Assembly: GCA_021307315.1 (NCBI GenBank)
Contig: JAJSPD010000124.1
Coordinates: 1 to 64,000, forward strand
Reading direction: 5' to 3'
Source of the DNA: Bisporella sp. PMI_857
Lineage: Eukaryota; Ascomycota; Leotiomycetes; Helotiales; Helotiaceae
Length of the DNA stretch: 64,000 nucleotides
In this document: positions 22,892-34,925 of the stretch, piece by piece
Layout: the number at the start of each line of letters is the position of its first letter
How positions within the stretch are numbered: position 1 is the first letter of the stretch
The notes under the pieces: model-generated
What the model was told of the DNA's origin: nothing
Database searches by the model: none
Seen by the model: only the letters and a program-made list of their open reading frames with translations
Position numbers and translations under genes: made by a program

Positions 22892-25167
22892 TTAAGCTTC
22901 AACTGCTTCGGTCTTGACGCCATTCTCCTTGGTGTCAACGCCGTTCTCTCCAGCCGCCGTAGAGACTTCGACGCCCTTGTCCTCAATCTCGGTCACCTTG
23001 GCAGAAACCTGTACCTTCTCAACTAGGCCACGAACAGCCTTGACTTCCTCGAGAATCTCGGTGTCTTTAGAAGCAGGGACAGGAGCTGGAGCTGGGATGG
23101 CCTCAATAACTACCTTGACGGAGTCGACCTTCTCGATAACTGCAGTCTTGGAAGCAGTGATCTCAGACTTCACCTCCTCAATGCTTGCAATGATCTCAGG
23201 GGAAGCCTTGGCATCCTTAATGCTAGCCAATATAGTGCCTTGAGCTGTGATTGCTGACAGGATCTCGGGGTTGGAGGAGACAGCCGTCTTTATCTCAGAA
23301 AGGACCTCTTTTTGAGAGTCGATGTTAGTAACAGCAGACTTGATTGAGGATTCAAGGCCGGAGAGGTCGGTCTTCTCGACTGGTGCAGATGCGGTCTTCT
23401 GAATGGCCTCTAATGTAGCCTTCTGTGAGCTAATATCGGCAATGATGGTCTTGACGGATGTTTCCAATCCAGTGATGTCGGTCTTCTCAGCAACTGGGGC
23501 AGGCGCGGAAGTCAATGTCTCAACCTTGGAGAGAGTCTCAGTTTGAGCATCAATTTTGGTGATGATCGATGTCAATGAGCTCTCAACGGTGGTAAGATCA
23601 GTCTTCTCGGCAGCGGGGGCAGGTGTGGATGCAACAGTCTTAATTTCAGCGAGTACAGCGTCTTGAGATTCAATCCCACTAAGAACCTTGACGATGGAGC
23701 CTTCCAGCCCAGACAAGTCAACCTTCTCGGCGACAGGAGCGGGTGTAGATGCAATGGTCTTGATTTCGGCGAGTACGGCATCTTGAGACCCAATTCCGCT
23801 GAGAACCTTGACGAGGGAGCCTTCCAATCCAGATAAGTCAACCTTCTCAGCAGCAGGAGCAGGTATAGATGCAACCGTTTTAATTTCAGCGAGTACAGCG
23901 TCTTGAGACTCAATTCCATTGAGAACCTTGACGAGGGAGCTTTCCAGTCCAGATAAGTCAACCTTCTCAGCAGCTGGTGGAGGCGTCGTAGTAGCAGTTT
24001 TAATATCAGCCAGAGTTGTGTCTTGCGCCTTGATGCTAGTAATGATACTGCTCAAGGAAGATTCGATTGGTGTGAAGTCTGGTTTCTCAACAACAGGTGG
24101 CGGTGCGGTAGCAGCAGTCTTGATATCAGCAAGAGTGGCATCTTGGGACTTGATGTTAGCAAGTATGCTACTCAAAGAATTTTCAATGGGAGTAAAATCT
24201 GGCTTCTCAGGGGCTGGAAGCGGTGTTGTAACAGCAGTCTTGATTTGAGCCAAAGTATCCGTATTAGTCCCAACGCTAGCCTTGTATTCAGTGAGTGCGT
24301 CACTGATGGCGTCTAACTTTAAGGTATGTGAAGAGAGTAAGCTGGTGTCTGGGGAAGCAACCTGTTCCTGAAGCGCTTTGAAGTTTGTGTCTAGCTGTGT
24401 CAGAGAAGTAGAGATATTGGCAACGGCTTGTTCAAGTGCGGAGATCTTGCTGATGCTGTTGGCAGATGTAGTGCTGCTAGTATCAACCAGCTTCGAGAGA
24501 CCTTCCAGCTCAGTTGCAGTCTTGGTATTGGTTTCATCGATCTTGAGAGCCAGTTGTTCGTTCGAGGAAAGGACTTTTTGTTGGATTGAAGAGAGATCGT
24601 TAGATGCCTTGTCTAGAGAAGGTTGGAGCTGTTTAGAAAGGTGGAGAGCAACCTAGACAGAGCTCATAGTCAGTATATCAAGTATGAACCTGAACCAAAG
24701 TGAACTCAGGTGTACAGGCCCGTCCGGACCTTCTCGCAGGTTGTCCGCATCAAATGAAAGAGACCCGTGCGGTCTCTGCCATAAAGCGAGAGACTAGAGC
24801 CTTGCCAGTCGTTTCTGGATTCGCTAGCTTCCCAACTTGTTTATAAGCTGCAGTGTGCTGACAAGTGTGATACCCCGAGGATGGGCTTGCGGATGAATCG
24901 CTGCGGCAGGGGGGGAAGGAGAGCGGTTTTTTTTACTTACCGCTTGAACGAAAGACTCGTTGGTAAGTCCAGCGGTCACGGCATCGTTAATCTAGAGAGT
25001 AAGTCAATAGCCGTCAATGCAGCTTGAGGAGAACTGTAACATACCGCCTTCTCCAGAAGCTCTTGATCCTTTGCATCCTGCTCAGGAGTTGATTTGGTAG
25101 CTTCAATGGTTGCTGGACCACCGCCAATAAGACGGTGTTTGAATCGGGTGAAGAAAGCAGGTGACAT
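22892..25167 (-). CDS. Unrecognised protein with 40-residue tandem repeats
   Basis: Three exons: complement(join(22892..24652,24941..24991,25045..25167)), 644 residues. The 51-bp middle exon encodes INDAVTAGLTNESFVQA, and all junctions are GT-AG and in phase. The N-terminus has a Gly-rich basic stretch (RFKHRLIGGG). Residues about 60-190 are Ser/Leu/Gln-rich helix. Six 40-residue units follow (nt 24217 to 23498), each like AEKVDLSGLESSLVKVL + SQDAVLAEIKT + PAP, then two units of 38 and 37 residues. Each unit reads as one or two amphipathic helices broken by a Pro-rich turn. The C-terminus is acidic. No enzyme motif, signal peptide or membrane segment is visible. An upstream in-frame ATG at 25203 would add 12 residues, but the 25167 ATG has the better context (A at -3). 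The function is not known to me. Confidence 0.82.
23273..24217 (-). repeat. Coding tandem repeat, 120-bp period
   Basis: Six consecutive units of exactly 120 bp (24217-24098, 24097-23978, 23977-23858, 23857-23738, 23737-23618, 23617-23498) are followed by units of 114 and 111 bp. Units 3-5 are nearly identical in protein, so they look like the latest duplications. Units 1-2 form a second subtype (EKPDFTPIE). Confidence 0.9.
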
Positions 25168-26341
25168 GATACTTCCGTAGATATTGTACCAGAATGAAGA
25201 CATCCAGATACTTCGATGTTTATGTAGCCAAGGTGAATCCAAAGTTGGAGAGAAAGAAAGGTAGAAGGAAGGGAGAGGGAGGAGGAGGGATAAAAAGAGC
25301 TCGCAATCAAAGGTAGAAAATTGTTTAGCTTAGCCTGTCTACCCTACCTACCGCACGGAGCTATTGCTCTTATAGTGGTATCCACACAAGTTTTTTTGCA
25401 CCCGAGTTTTTATGCGTTGTGCAACCTTTTTTTGTGCTTGTGCTTGTGTTTGTGCTGGTGTGCTTGTGCATTGATCTTGTTTGGGTTTGGTTGGGTTTCC
25501 AAGCAGCGTTGGGTGGGAGACGGTGAAGGGGTGTGGGTGAAAGGGAGACCGCCCAAAAATTTATTGGAGTAGGAGTACAGCAAGCAGATCGGGGCTCGGA
25601 TAATCTATTATTCCGGCCTCGGCAATATCATCTCACCACTTTTCACCTCCCAAATTCCAACCCCCCATCGGCTAATGCTTCCCTTCTCCCCCCAATATCA
25701 CCGTGACCATGCTGCTACTACTGCTGCTACTGCCTGTTGTTCACCTCGCTGTCCTACGTGTTCCAATCATGGCACCTCAAATTATATTCTCATCACATTT
25801 TAACACCATTGTTTGATTAATGGTTCATGCAGTTCGCTCGAGTCACCGCCCAACGTAGGTAAGTAGCTGCATAACTGTTGTGTTCTTCCACGCCCCCCGG
25901 CCGCCCAAGGTTAAGTTACCCTAACATAAGGATCATCAATACAGATACACCAGTCCCTAGTTCCCTCCCCCCCCCTCAAGCCCAAGCTCCCCATGGCAGC
26001 CCAATCCAATGCCCTAATCCCCAACCCTACCACGTATCCGCCACCCACGTTCTTCTACCCTTTTCCTTCCGCCCTTGGATTGCTGGTTCTGCCGTTGCAA
26101 TTGTTTACATGATGTCGTGCCGCGTCCAAAATATGACGCAGCCGCTTCAAATTCAGGCACAACAAAGGATCTCCAGAGAGTCAATTCAGTCATTCTACTT
26201 GCGGGATCATCCCCATGCGTGAAGCGAAAAAGGGTCTGCATATGCAAACGCATCCAGGGCATGCGGGAAATAAACCTTCCTATTTGCACTTCTCATTATT
26301 AGAAGGGCGGTGTTAGGAGTGACAATCAAGATCTGGAAATA

Positions 26342-26378
<37 letters not shown>

Positions 26379-28777
26379 AAATTCTTTCTTCATCGCAGCA
26401 TCTTTGTAATTTACTTTCGGGTAGTTTGTGGTTCCCTTAAGGCGGTAACGGTGAGCTATAAAAAGTCACGTGTTATACGTGGATTCTACACCGCTATAGA
26501 TATGCGCTGTAAAGTTTCTGAGGCGGGAGGGAATGTGTGTTGTAGCTTACATTTGGAGGCTATTAACGCAGACACAATTATATGCCCAAGTCAGGCCAAA
26601 AAAGACGTCTACAAGCAGAGTTGAGCTAGTCTTACCAAACTTCATTCAGTTGTACACCTACTTCTGACCCCTGGACATCAGCACAATGGCTATACACTCT
26701 GACTCTTGTGCAGTAGCATTAAGGTAGTTATAATGAGGAATGCAACGGTAAGCAGTTATTGTACGTATGCCTTACTAAGTAGTAACACCCAGCTATGTTC
26801 GTGTCAGTGGTATGCTTCATCATGAGTGTTGATAAACGATGACTATATTGGAAATGTATATATCAGAGTTCCACGTACATAGTAGCTCCACTTGGAACTA
26901 CGCCGAGGATTGGAGTGAAAGGTCGCACCAAGATATCAAGGAGGGGAAAGAGTCATTTCATGTTCAGCAGCAATATTGGCATTATGCAAATTCCAAAAAT
27001 ATTGCAGAAGATTGGGATGTGTCTTAAGTGTTAGTGGAGTTAGCGTTAGCTAGTAGTAGGTATAGCAGGAGGAAAGACAGAGGAAAGAAGGAACTGGTGA
27101 TATGGTTTTATTGTCTATCAAACAGCGCTTCATTTCCGCAAGGACGCTAAAAAGGAGGAAGGTAATACATAATATATTTCGTTCGCAACTCTAACTCTAC
27201 ATAGTTCCGAAATCTATAGCTCGGATTCGCAGATGCGGATATTGACACTTAAAGTGGCTGGATAAATCATAGTGCACAAATATTTGAGCACATTTAAAGA
27301 AAGAATAACTGAGGTAATAATGAACAGCGCATTAGCATTCAAGAAACAGATGTATCAACCAGATGTCTCGAATTTTTATTCGGCATGCTTTTGCAGAGTC
27401 TGCTTTTGTCTGGCCAATGTCAGTATTTAGTCTGCGGAGAAAGTGAAAGTGCTCACCCACGCCTTATTCCCATTTCCCAGGCCTCCAACAACTCTGACAA
27501 CAATGACTACCATGGCCTGTTTCTTCTCTGTAGCAGTGACTCTGTCTGGAGGACTACCAATAACTGTGGTGAAGCTTAGGCCGGTCGTCTGCTCATCCCA
27601 AGGCGTGCCATCAATAGTCTCGTATGCCGAAAGAGTGACAGGCTCCAAAGACCGTGGTGGCTAAACCATGGGTGGCATGTTTGTGATATTTCCGATCACG
27701 GCTTTCGGTCCAGACAATAGCTTCGACTAAGTATCGTGAAGTAGTCGGTTTGGCGACGCCGAAGGTATTAAAAGTGCTAACTGGAACTTGCATAAACAGC
27801 CGCACAAAAGCGAGTGGAAAGAGGACAAGTGTCTGTAATTTGTGCGTCATCGTAGAATCTGTTGGACTCAAAAGCTTGCTGTGTGCTAATTGTGAAAAGG
27901 TGTATGTTGCGTATTGTGTGTGGAAAGAGCGTAAGCAGTAATGTGTTAAATTTCGAGCAGCAAAGCTATGGCCCTAGTGTAAGGAGTGAATATTAAAAGA
28001 TGTAGTTCGGATTCGTATGCTGGGCTTACTCTCAGAATATACTTTAAGTTAAAAGATGACCATAGAAGTCATAAAAGCAATATCCCTGTAGCAGGCTGCC
28101 TAAGAAAGAAAGCTTTCACACTACAAATTACCAAATACCCTCCGAGTGTAGGCTAACATTTAATACGCCCAAGCGAACTGATGCTTCAATTTTTATAGTA
28201 CTTAGAGATTCACCTTTAACGGCCAAACATGTCCATAAGTGACAGTAACTTGCAAAACGAATGTATTATATAATAAGGTCTACCTAGAGAAATGAAGCTC
28301 TCTAGCAGGAGTGGTTAAATTATATGTATTGAAAGCACCGGTATTAGTGATTTTCCGGTGACGATAGTTTCGGGTTGCTAGCTCTATCACCAGTGACATG
28401 ATATTGACTCATGTGTTTATAAATTCAATTAGAAAGTCATGATCAACAGTTTGTATAGTGATAGCACAATGCCAGCAAATCAACTTTAATGGCCTTACGT
28501 AGCGGCCGAACCGGGGACTGAAGAGCCAGAGGACCTGATCAACGAAACTCTGCAGCTCCTGACTGTAAAAAAATCAAGTATATGCATAATACATAGCACA
28601 ACCGGAAGTGCCAAGCCAGATAATAAATGTACTTCAAACCTAACCCAACCCAACCACTTAGAGCAGGAGCGAGAAACCAGTAAACCGTCAACACAGGGTA
28701 TTTGAAACAAAGAAAATGGTCTAGTCTGTACATAATGCTAAACGAAATCTCCGAGTGGTATATGAACATGCCTATCG
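25168..28777. other. 3.6-kb gene desert with (TA)n and GT-rich runs
   Basis: No convincing gene. A TA microsatellite lies at about 26339-26375, and a run of TTGTGC/GTGTTTGTGC-like repeats at about 25430-25470. Open frames at 25878-26624, 26839-27027 and 27385-27941 have no recognised domain. Minus-strand frames at 27427-27871 could be spliced into a small secreted-looking protein, but only with a poor donor, so it is not annotated. Confidence 0.5.
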
Positions 28778-30365
28778 CTAACTACCCGCGGCCGCGGCGG
28801 CGGAGGCAATCTGTGTCAGGATCGCGAGGTCATTCGGTGTATCCTCTTCCATTCGCCCTTCACTGGCCTCAATAAGTTCTTGCATTGGATCTGTATCAGA
28901 GACAGCCAAGCCACTGGAGGAGCGGTCATGCCCTAGAGGTTCCTGAGCATGGTGAGTTCCGGATGCTATGTTTTCTCTGATGATGGACTATGGTCAGCAT
29001 CGATTAAAATTTTTGGCATAAATAGGCGAGCAGCTTACATTTTCCCAATCCCATACCCGTTCTCTCCAGCTGATACGGGATGCGCCGGAGTCGGGTTCTC
29101 ATCTAGCTCTCCTTCCTTGATGTCTTTCCAAGAGCATTTGGCATGCTTTTTGGTACAAGCTGAGCAAGCAGTAAGATGCTTGGTGCAGTCAAACCTTAAT
29201 CGCCTGCAACGGTCGCAAGGAGGTGTGATGACATCTCCTCTGGCTAGCTTTTCGATCTTTCCAGCCATTATCACACGATAATGACTTTCCAGCCCATCGT
29301 CAGAGGAAATTGGGTGAGAGAGTCTCCGAGAATCCGAATCTCCATTGAAGCCATGATCTGCAGTAGTTCCACGGCTGCCTTTCGGACGGGGCGTGTGTGC
29401 TACAGATCCACGACGCCCATTAGCCATGAACTGCTCTAGTAGCTCTTGTTGTATCTTCGCCAGCTCTCCATTGACCGGTTTTGGAGCGCGATTGATGGCA
29501 GAGAATGGCTGTGGGGAGAATGTTCGGTTCTCCGTAGGGCTTTCTGAAGTTGTGGTTGCAAGGTCTGTCTTCCGAGCTTGCACTGCTGCTTTCCTTCCTT
29601 TCAAATGGTAATTGAGTTGACGGGCTTTGCTCGCTACGGCATCTGCTTTCTTGATGAGCATAGCTAATCGCGTCTCAAGAATATTTAGAGTTCCGAGCTC
29701 AGCGGCCTCATCCTCTGGCGTGGCCTGAGACGGAATCATCCTTTCCGGCGCTCCAGACATGATCAGCCTATAATCATCCTCTGGTATTTCAAGCTGACCA
29801 CCTTGAATCCAAACTCGGCAGACCTTCCCATGATTCGTATCAGTTAGGACAAAATCAGAGAGGTTGGTTCTAGCAAAGGTTACAATATCCAGCCACGTCA
29901 CGGATGATTGTTCCAATTGATAGGACGATTGTACCACTTTGATAGGTCCGTCAAACAACTTCTCAAAAGACTTGAGGAGGAGCGGGCCAACAAGTTTGGC
30001 GCCGAGATTTGCTGCAAGACTCTCCTGACGTTGGAGGACCCCTAACCAGGTTAGATAGGGCTCAGGAGAGAGCGAGAAAAGTATTGGAACTGATGAGTTG
30101 TGCCGCATAACGCACCATCTCCGACAATCACATATCAAGCACCTGACATAGACATACCTTCATAATCATCAATCATACCCAATACATCTGCGAACGTTTC
30201 GGCATCGCCTTCGATGAGTTTGAAAGGCGCAGTCTTGATCTTCAATAGGTAATTGATCTTGGATGGGCTGGGATGGGCTGGCCCTGAGGCAGCCGGTCTC
30301 GTGATCGAGTCATCCGGACTGCGCTTGCGCTTCGTGCCGGGGATTTCTGGCGTCGGAGAGGCCAT
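28778..30365 (-). CDS. Zn(II)2Cys6 protein with the zinc cluster near its C-terminus
   Basis: Three exons: complement(join(28778..28976,29039..30041,30158..30365)), 469 residues. The splice junctions join DDYEG to VLQRQES and IGK-I to ENIASG. The cluster CDRCRRLRFDC...ACSACTKKHAKC (C-x2-C-x6-C-x6-C-x2-C-x6-C) starts at about residue 358, leaving only about 85 residues after it. The N-terminus begins with GTKRKRSPDD, a likely nuclear signal. The middle includes GKVCRVWIQGG and a Lys/Ala-rich segment (KKADAVASKARQLNYHLKGRKAAVQARK). The C-terminus ends in an Ala run. Zn(II)2Cys6 proteins are fungal transcription factors, usually with the cluster at the N-terminus. No fungal-specific transcription-factor middle domain was recognised. 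Target genes are unknown. Confidence 0.85.
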
Positions 30366-31235
30366 GCTGACTCTTCGTTATTACGGACAAGAGAACTCGA
30401 GATGGCGAAGAAACAAAGCTAGATGAGAGTGCGACCGAAGGGTGGTGTGCCCGAGGATGTCTGAGCGGGGCAACTCGAGAGCCGGCGGAAGCAGAGATTG
30501 CGCGGAGGTGAGAGATGGCGGAAGGGAAGCCGATAGATAATCAAATACTTTTGATATATATCTCACAGATGATGGCAGTGGTAAGTGGCTGGAGGAACAC
30601 TCCTTTGCGTGCTGTTAGCAGGATTCAGCGTGGACTGCCACCTGTGCGAATGGCATCTTCCGGTAACCTTCAGTTTACTGGGCGGGAGCTGCTTAATCCT
30701 GTTCTCGCGTATGAATTACACGATATTCCTTGGGAGACACTAATTGATCAATTGAGGCAGGGCGGCAGGGATGGCGGTGTGGGATGGAAGGAAGGGGGTT
30801 TGTTTCTTTTCTGTGGCGATGGGATGGTGTTGTTTGTTTTGATGAGAAGAAGGAAGAAGATGTTGCCGTTCGGAAGGGGGAAAGATTTGGGGGGGGGACA
30901 GCAGTTGTTCAAAATCGCGCGGAGCCCGAGTTTCCGCTCCACTAGCCCTGAACCACCTGATTCATAGCGCCGCCTCCCCCCCGTGGGAAGAAAATAAAAT
31001 AACCCCATATCACGCGTAGTACTACCTATACCACCCTGATTAACGAGTCTCAGGTCACCTAAGTGTACGCTATCGCAACCCTAAAATTATTTCAGCCTCA
31101 TCATCACCTGCATATTCAAACACCCCCCCCCGCCAACCAATCTTATCTTCCCACACGGTCAACCACAATCCACCAACCCACCCGCTACCACTACCACTGC
31201 CACTACCACCATCACAACACTTCGGCAAACCTAAG
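30366..31235. other. Divergent promoter region of the zinc-cluster gene and LSM7
   Basis: 870 bp lies between two divergent starts. A plus-strand open frame at 30515-30967 (150 residues) has no recognisable domain and becomes low-complexity (G/R-rich) at its end, so it is not called. G runs and C runs are near 30890, 30975 and 31125. Confidence 0.4.
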
Positions 31236-31851
31236 ATGTCTTTGCAAGAACGTGGTGGCAGAGGCGGCAGAGGCGGAGGACGGAGCGAGCACCGGGGAGG
31301 TCGCGGTGGGCGGGGAAACCATGAGGGCGGGGGACGAGGCGGTGGTGCTACGGGTGGAAACGCTGGCGAAAGGCCGAAGAAGGAGAACATTCTGGATCTG
31401 GCCAAGTATATGGACAAGCAGATTACAGTCAAGTTTACTGGCGGACGGGAAGGTACGTGATGTGGTTGCATTGTCGAACGAAGGAAGGAACGCCGCGCAG
31501 CAATGTATCCTGGCGCGGAAAGCAGAGCCCAGGGGCGTTAGCAGAAGAGATAGTTGATCTGGTTACAATGGGTGCATGCTGACCCTTCGCAGTCAAGGGC
31601 ACGTTGAAAGGTTATGACGCATTAATGAACTTGGTTCTCGACGATGTAGAGGAGCTCCTTGCCGGCAAGTCAATCGTGGGGACTTCTCTATTTCACCCTA
31701 ACTAATATTTCCTGCAGATGGAGAAGGCAACACGTCAACACGCACACTCGGCCTCGTAGTTGCCCGCGGAACGCTTCTGGTCCTTGTCAGTCCTTGTGAT
31801 GGCAGTGAAGAAATTGCCAACCCCTTTTTACAGCCTGTCGAAGATGAATGA
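31236..31851 (+). CDS. LSM7: LSM7, U6 snRNA-associated Sm-like protein
   Basis: Three exons: join(31236..31452,31593..31664,31718..31851), 140 residues. LSM7 is a subunit of the Lsm2-8 ring on U6 snRNA (splicing) and of the Lsm1-7 ring that binds deadenylated mRNA and promotes decapping. The Sm fold is clear: ILDLAKYMDKQITVKFTGGRE, VKGTLKGYDALMNLVLDDVEE, then LGLVVARGTLLVLVSP. The first 45 residues are an RGG-rich extension (RGGRGGRGGG), longer than the short leader in yeast LSM7. Intron 2 must start with GC (31665, GCAAGT) to keep frame. The only nearby GT gives the wrong frame, so this is a GC-AG intron. PAN3 ends 380 bp away in the opposite orientation. Confidence 0.93.
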
Positions 31852-32231
31852 ACGAGATGGCGCAGTCTGCGGAGCCAGGTCATAAATACAAGAAGCCCGG
31901 GAAGTTGATAATTCGGATGCGACGCTGCATGGTCAACTCTATGCCAGAAAGATGTACAATAATCAAGGCGCCTGTGTCATAGTCACCGTTAGGTATGCTG
32001 GCAGCAAAACTTGTCACGCAATGAAGTACCTGCTCCTTGAGCTGGAGCATTATCGGACCATTATTTTGAAGTCTTTTCTTCTTCTTTTGCTTTCTATGTT
32101 TCTGAATCGCTGTGCATTCCCTCTTCAGGAGATATCATGCAGACTCATATTGCAGAACACCACTAACTCATGAATTCTTTCAATACACGCATCAACTCTT
32201 TCTCGTAAGGCCTGATATCCAAATACAGGTT

Positions 32232-34925
32232 CTAGAATCTCCTCGTGCCCTTTTGTAGATCTGCGAACGCCGCGGCCACTCGCGCATTCAGCTCTTTATA
32301 AGTAACCACATACACACTTTGCTCATCACGACTGGTCAATCTGACCTTCTCTTCAATCCCCGCGTCCAACTTATTCATACACCGGATCATATGTCCCAAA
32401 TCCAGTACAGCTTTCCCATCTCCATCCACCTGATGGAAGGTGTAATCCCGAAATAGACTCAGCAGGTAGAATTTCCCATGCGGACTCCAGTCACGATCAG
32501 TTGAGTGCTCTGGTCGCTCCAGTACTGTATTTAGTTTAGTTATTAGCCTGAACATCCTCCCATTCTCGAGTTCGCGGAAAAGCTCCGAGTTTTGAGTGTC
32601 GATAGCATGTTGCGCACTATCAAGCGCTGTCAAAACATGTGGAGTTATATGCGCAAGCAAGTAATCAACGCTCTTGAGCTCAGCTCCATCAGTTGGTGTT
32701 ATGAGCCAGGTGACTACATTAACAAGCTCCGTGGTATAATTACGAGCAAATTGACTATGTGGCAAATAACGTTAGCAGACGATTTTGAACGGATAGAGTA
32801 GAAAGGAAATGCGTGAGACGCAATCCGCTCCTAGGCCCCCGGAGCTTGGAACTCACTCAATTGCATTTTTCACAGAAATGGAGGCAGACAGATTATTCAC
32901 GCCTAAACCAAGGATCAGCATGCCCAAATTCTTCATATCATCCTGCTGCAAGTCAGGTAAAGAGCGTTGCTCGCCGAATTTGACAACATCGAGAATCGAG
33001 CAAGCGTTGATTCGAATGCGATTCTTATCGGTAAGTATGATTTTAGTAGGATCCAAGCACCGGATAGCAAGATTAGCAGCATGGACAGTTTTGATGGCTG
33101 AAGCAATCTGCACGATATAACTCCATAAGACGCTGTCGGCAACAGGCGTTGAAATGGGTCTCCCATATCTATTTGTGCTTGGCGTGGCGTGGTGCTCAGC
33201 CAGTGTTTTGGACATTGGAAAATAGTCGGTCACAAAGACTAACGAACTCTCACCGCCGAACTGTTGCGTAGTAAACGCTTCAATGACGGAGACTACATTT
33301 GGATGATCAATGGCTTTCCATGGCTGAACTTGCCGAATAGCACTTTCGTTTGTAAGACGATATCCTAATATGAATTAGGCATGGCTATGAGAAGTAACGT
33401 GATCTCATACCTTTAAGTCTTCGCAGCGAGTATAGTTGGCCGTTCTTGCTCGATGTAGCTCTATACACCCAGCTGGGGTATCCAAACTTGGTGGCGCTTT
33501 TTTGGCCACTCTGGTTGTTGTGAGCTACAAGAGGTGCCAACGAATGGTAGTGTCCTACTACCGGTGGAAGATTTGGTGCTTGACGGAATGAGATATGGTC
33601 CCTCAAATGACATCATGCAGACGTACCTTGGAAGGGTTGTAAAGCAGCTTCTGATTTCTTCTGCATATCTTCTCTGAGCTTATCTGGCATAAAAAACTCG
33701 TGGGAATATTTCTGGTAAGGCAAGAGGTTTTCCCTGCTTTTGGCAACATCCGCATAAAGGTGATATTGAAGCTATCTCAATCAGCATACGGCTCAGTTTC
33801 GCAGATTGGAGACTCACCGTCTGTGCTGTTTGGTTGTATGTTGTCTGAGCAGGATAGAATGGGACTGTCCCACTAGCAATAGAGCTACTATCCTGAAAGG
33901 GATTAAATTGAGTTTCGCCCATGACATGTGCCACAGAGCCCATGTTGAAGGGATCCGTATAATTTTGTACATCGTGAGAGGTGCCGTTGGTCGCCTAATC
34001 TATGGTAAGCATAAACCTGCTAAGAAATGACCGCTTCGTAGCCCATGTCGAATGGAGAGTAAATGCGTAACTAAGCCAGTCTAACGTACTGTGTGGGCAA
34101 TTGTATAATCCAATGCTCCTGGAATAAACTCTGCGGTCTCTGCCGGGTTTAATAATGAAGGCTCCAAATCTGAGGTCTGCGGTAAGGCTGGCGCTGGAGT
34201 ACCTACTCATGTCAACGAGAATAATACAAACATAATATGCAAATTACCACTATTTGGTACCCGGGGAGTAAAAACTGCTGTTGCCGCAGCTTGAGTAGAG
34301 AACGTGCCAGCTTTGGTGGGTGCAGGTAATGCAGGCGTAAAAGCGGGCGACTCAACGTTGAGCGTCTTTTTTCTATATTGGTGATAACAATTAGCCTTGC
34401 GCATACCAATTGCATTATTAACAAAAATTGCGGCAACATGTCAACGGTATCTCTGCTTGAGCCTGTGTTCAAACCGAGTCTTTCTTGTGATTATGGGAGT
34501 GACAAGACTTCCAGATCATTGTAAAGAGTTCCCACTTCCCTTTCTACAACTATAAAGGACTCCACCCCAAAATAACTCGAATTGATGTTGATCTGCAGAG
34601 AATTCTTACATTGCCTGAGCAATCTCACAATCTATGGCTTCCAAGCCCAAAACCTTAATCCCCTTTTGTAGTAAGAATGAAATACTTACGGCTCGGATTG
34701 CGTCAGGGTATTCTTGTTGGGGTCATGATTGAAGGCACAACCTTGGTCTTCATATCGACAGTGACCATATATCAGCACATTTCTGCATAGTGTATCCTTC
34801 GCATGTTCTTGGTTCTGTCAGCCATTGCCTCATGCTTCAATAGACGTGTTCCTCGTACCACGGCCTTTAGGTCTCGGAGAGCCGGCAGGTTTTCGAGACT
34901 CCGTTTGAAATCTGGCTGCCGCCAT
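32232..34925 (-). CDS. PAN3: PAN3, regulatory subunit of the PAN2-PAN3 deadenylase
   Basis: Nine exons: complement(join(32232..32754,32857..33364,33411..33578,33627..33771,33818..33994,34090..34202,34248..34372,34691..34807,34859..34925) with the 34690/34691 boundary best placed at 34690), 647 residues. PAN3 dimers recruit the PAN2 nuclease to poly(A)-bound mRNA. An N-terminal CCCH zinc finger is visible (C30, C39, C46, H50). A PAM2-like motif LNVESPAFTP at about residues 66-75 would bind poly(A)-binding protein. Then come the pseudokinase (GYPSWVYRA, YSLRRLKGYRLTNE, LVFVTDYFP, CLDPTKIIL), a coiled segment and the C-terminal knob (SPHGKFYLLSLFRDYTFHQ, DLGHMIRCMNKLDAG). Length is normal. The junction at 33578 was chosen because it gives ALQPFQ-APNLPP in frame with a 48-bp intron. 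Confidence 0.93.

Noticed and set aside
27427..27871. Possible small secreted protein on the minus strand
   Set aside because: The two frames only join with a poor GTCTGG donor, and neither half matches a family I know.
30515..30967. Plus-strand 150-residue open frame between the zinc-cluster gene and LSM7
   Set aside because: It lies in a divergent promoter, turns low-complexity at its end and shows no domain.
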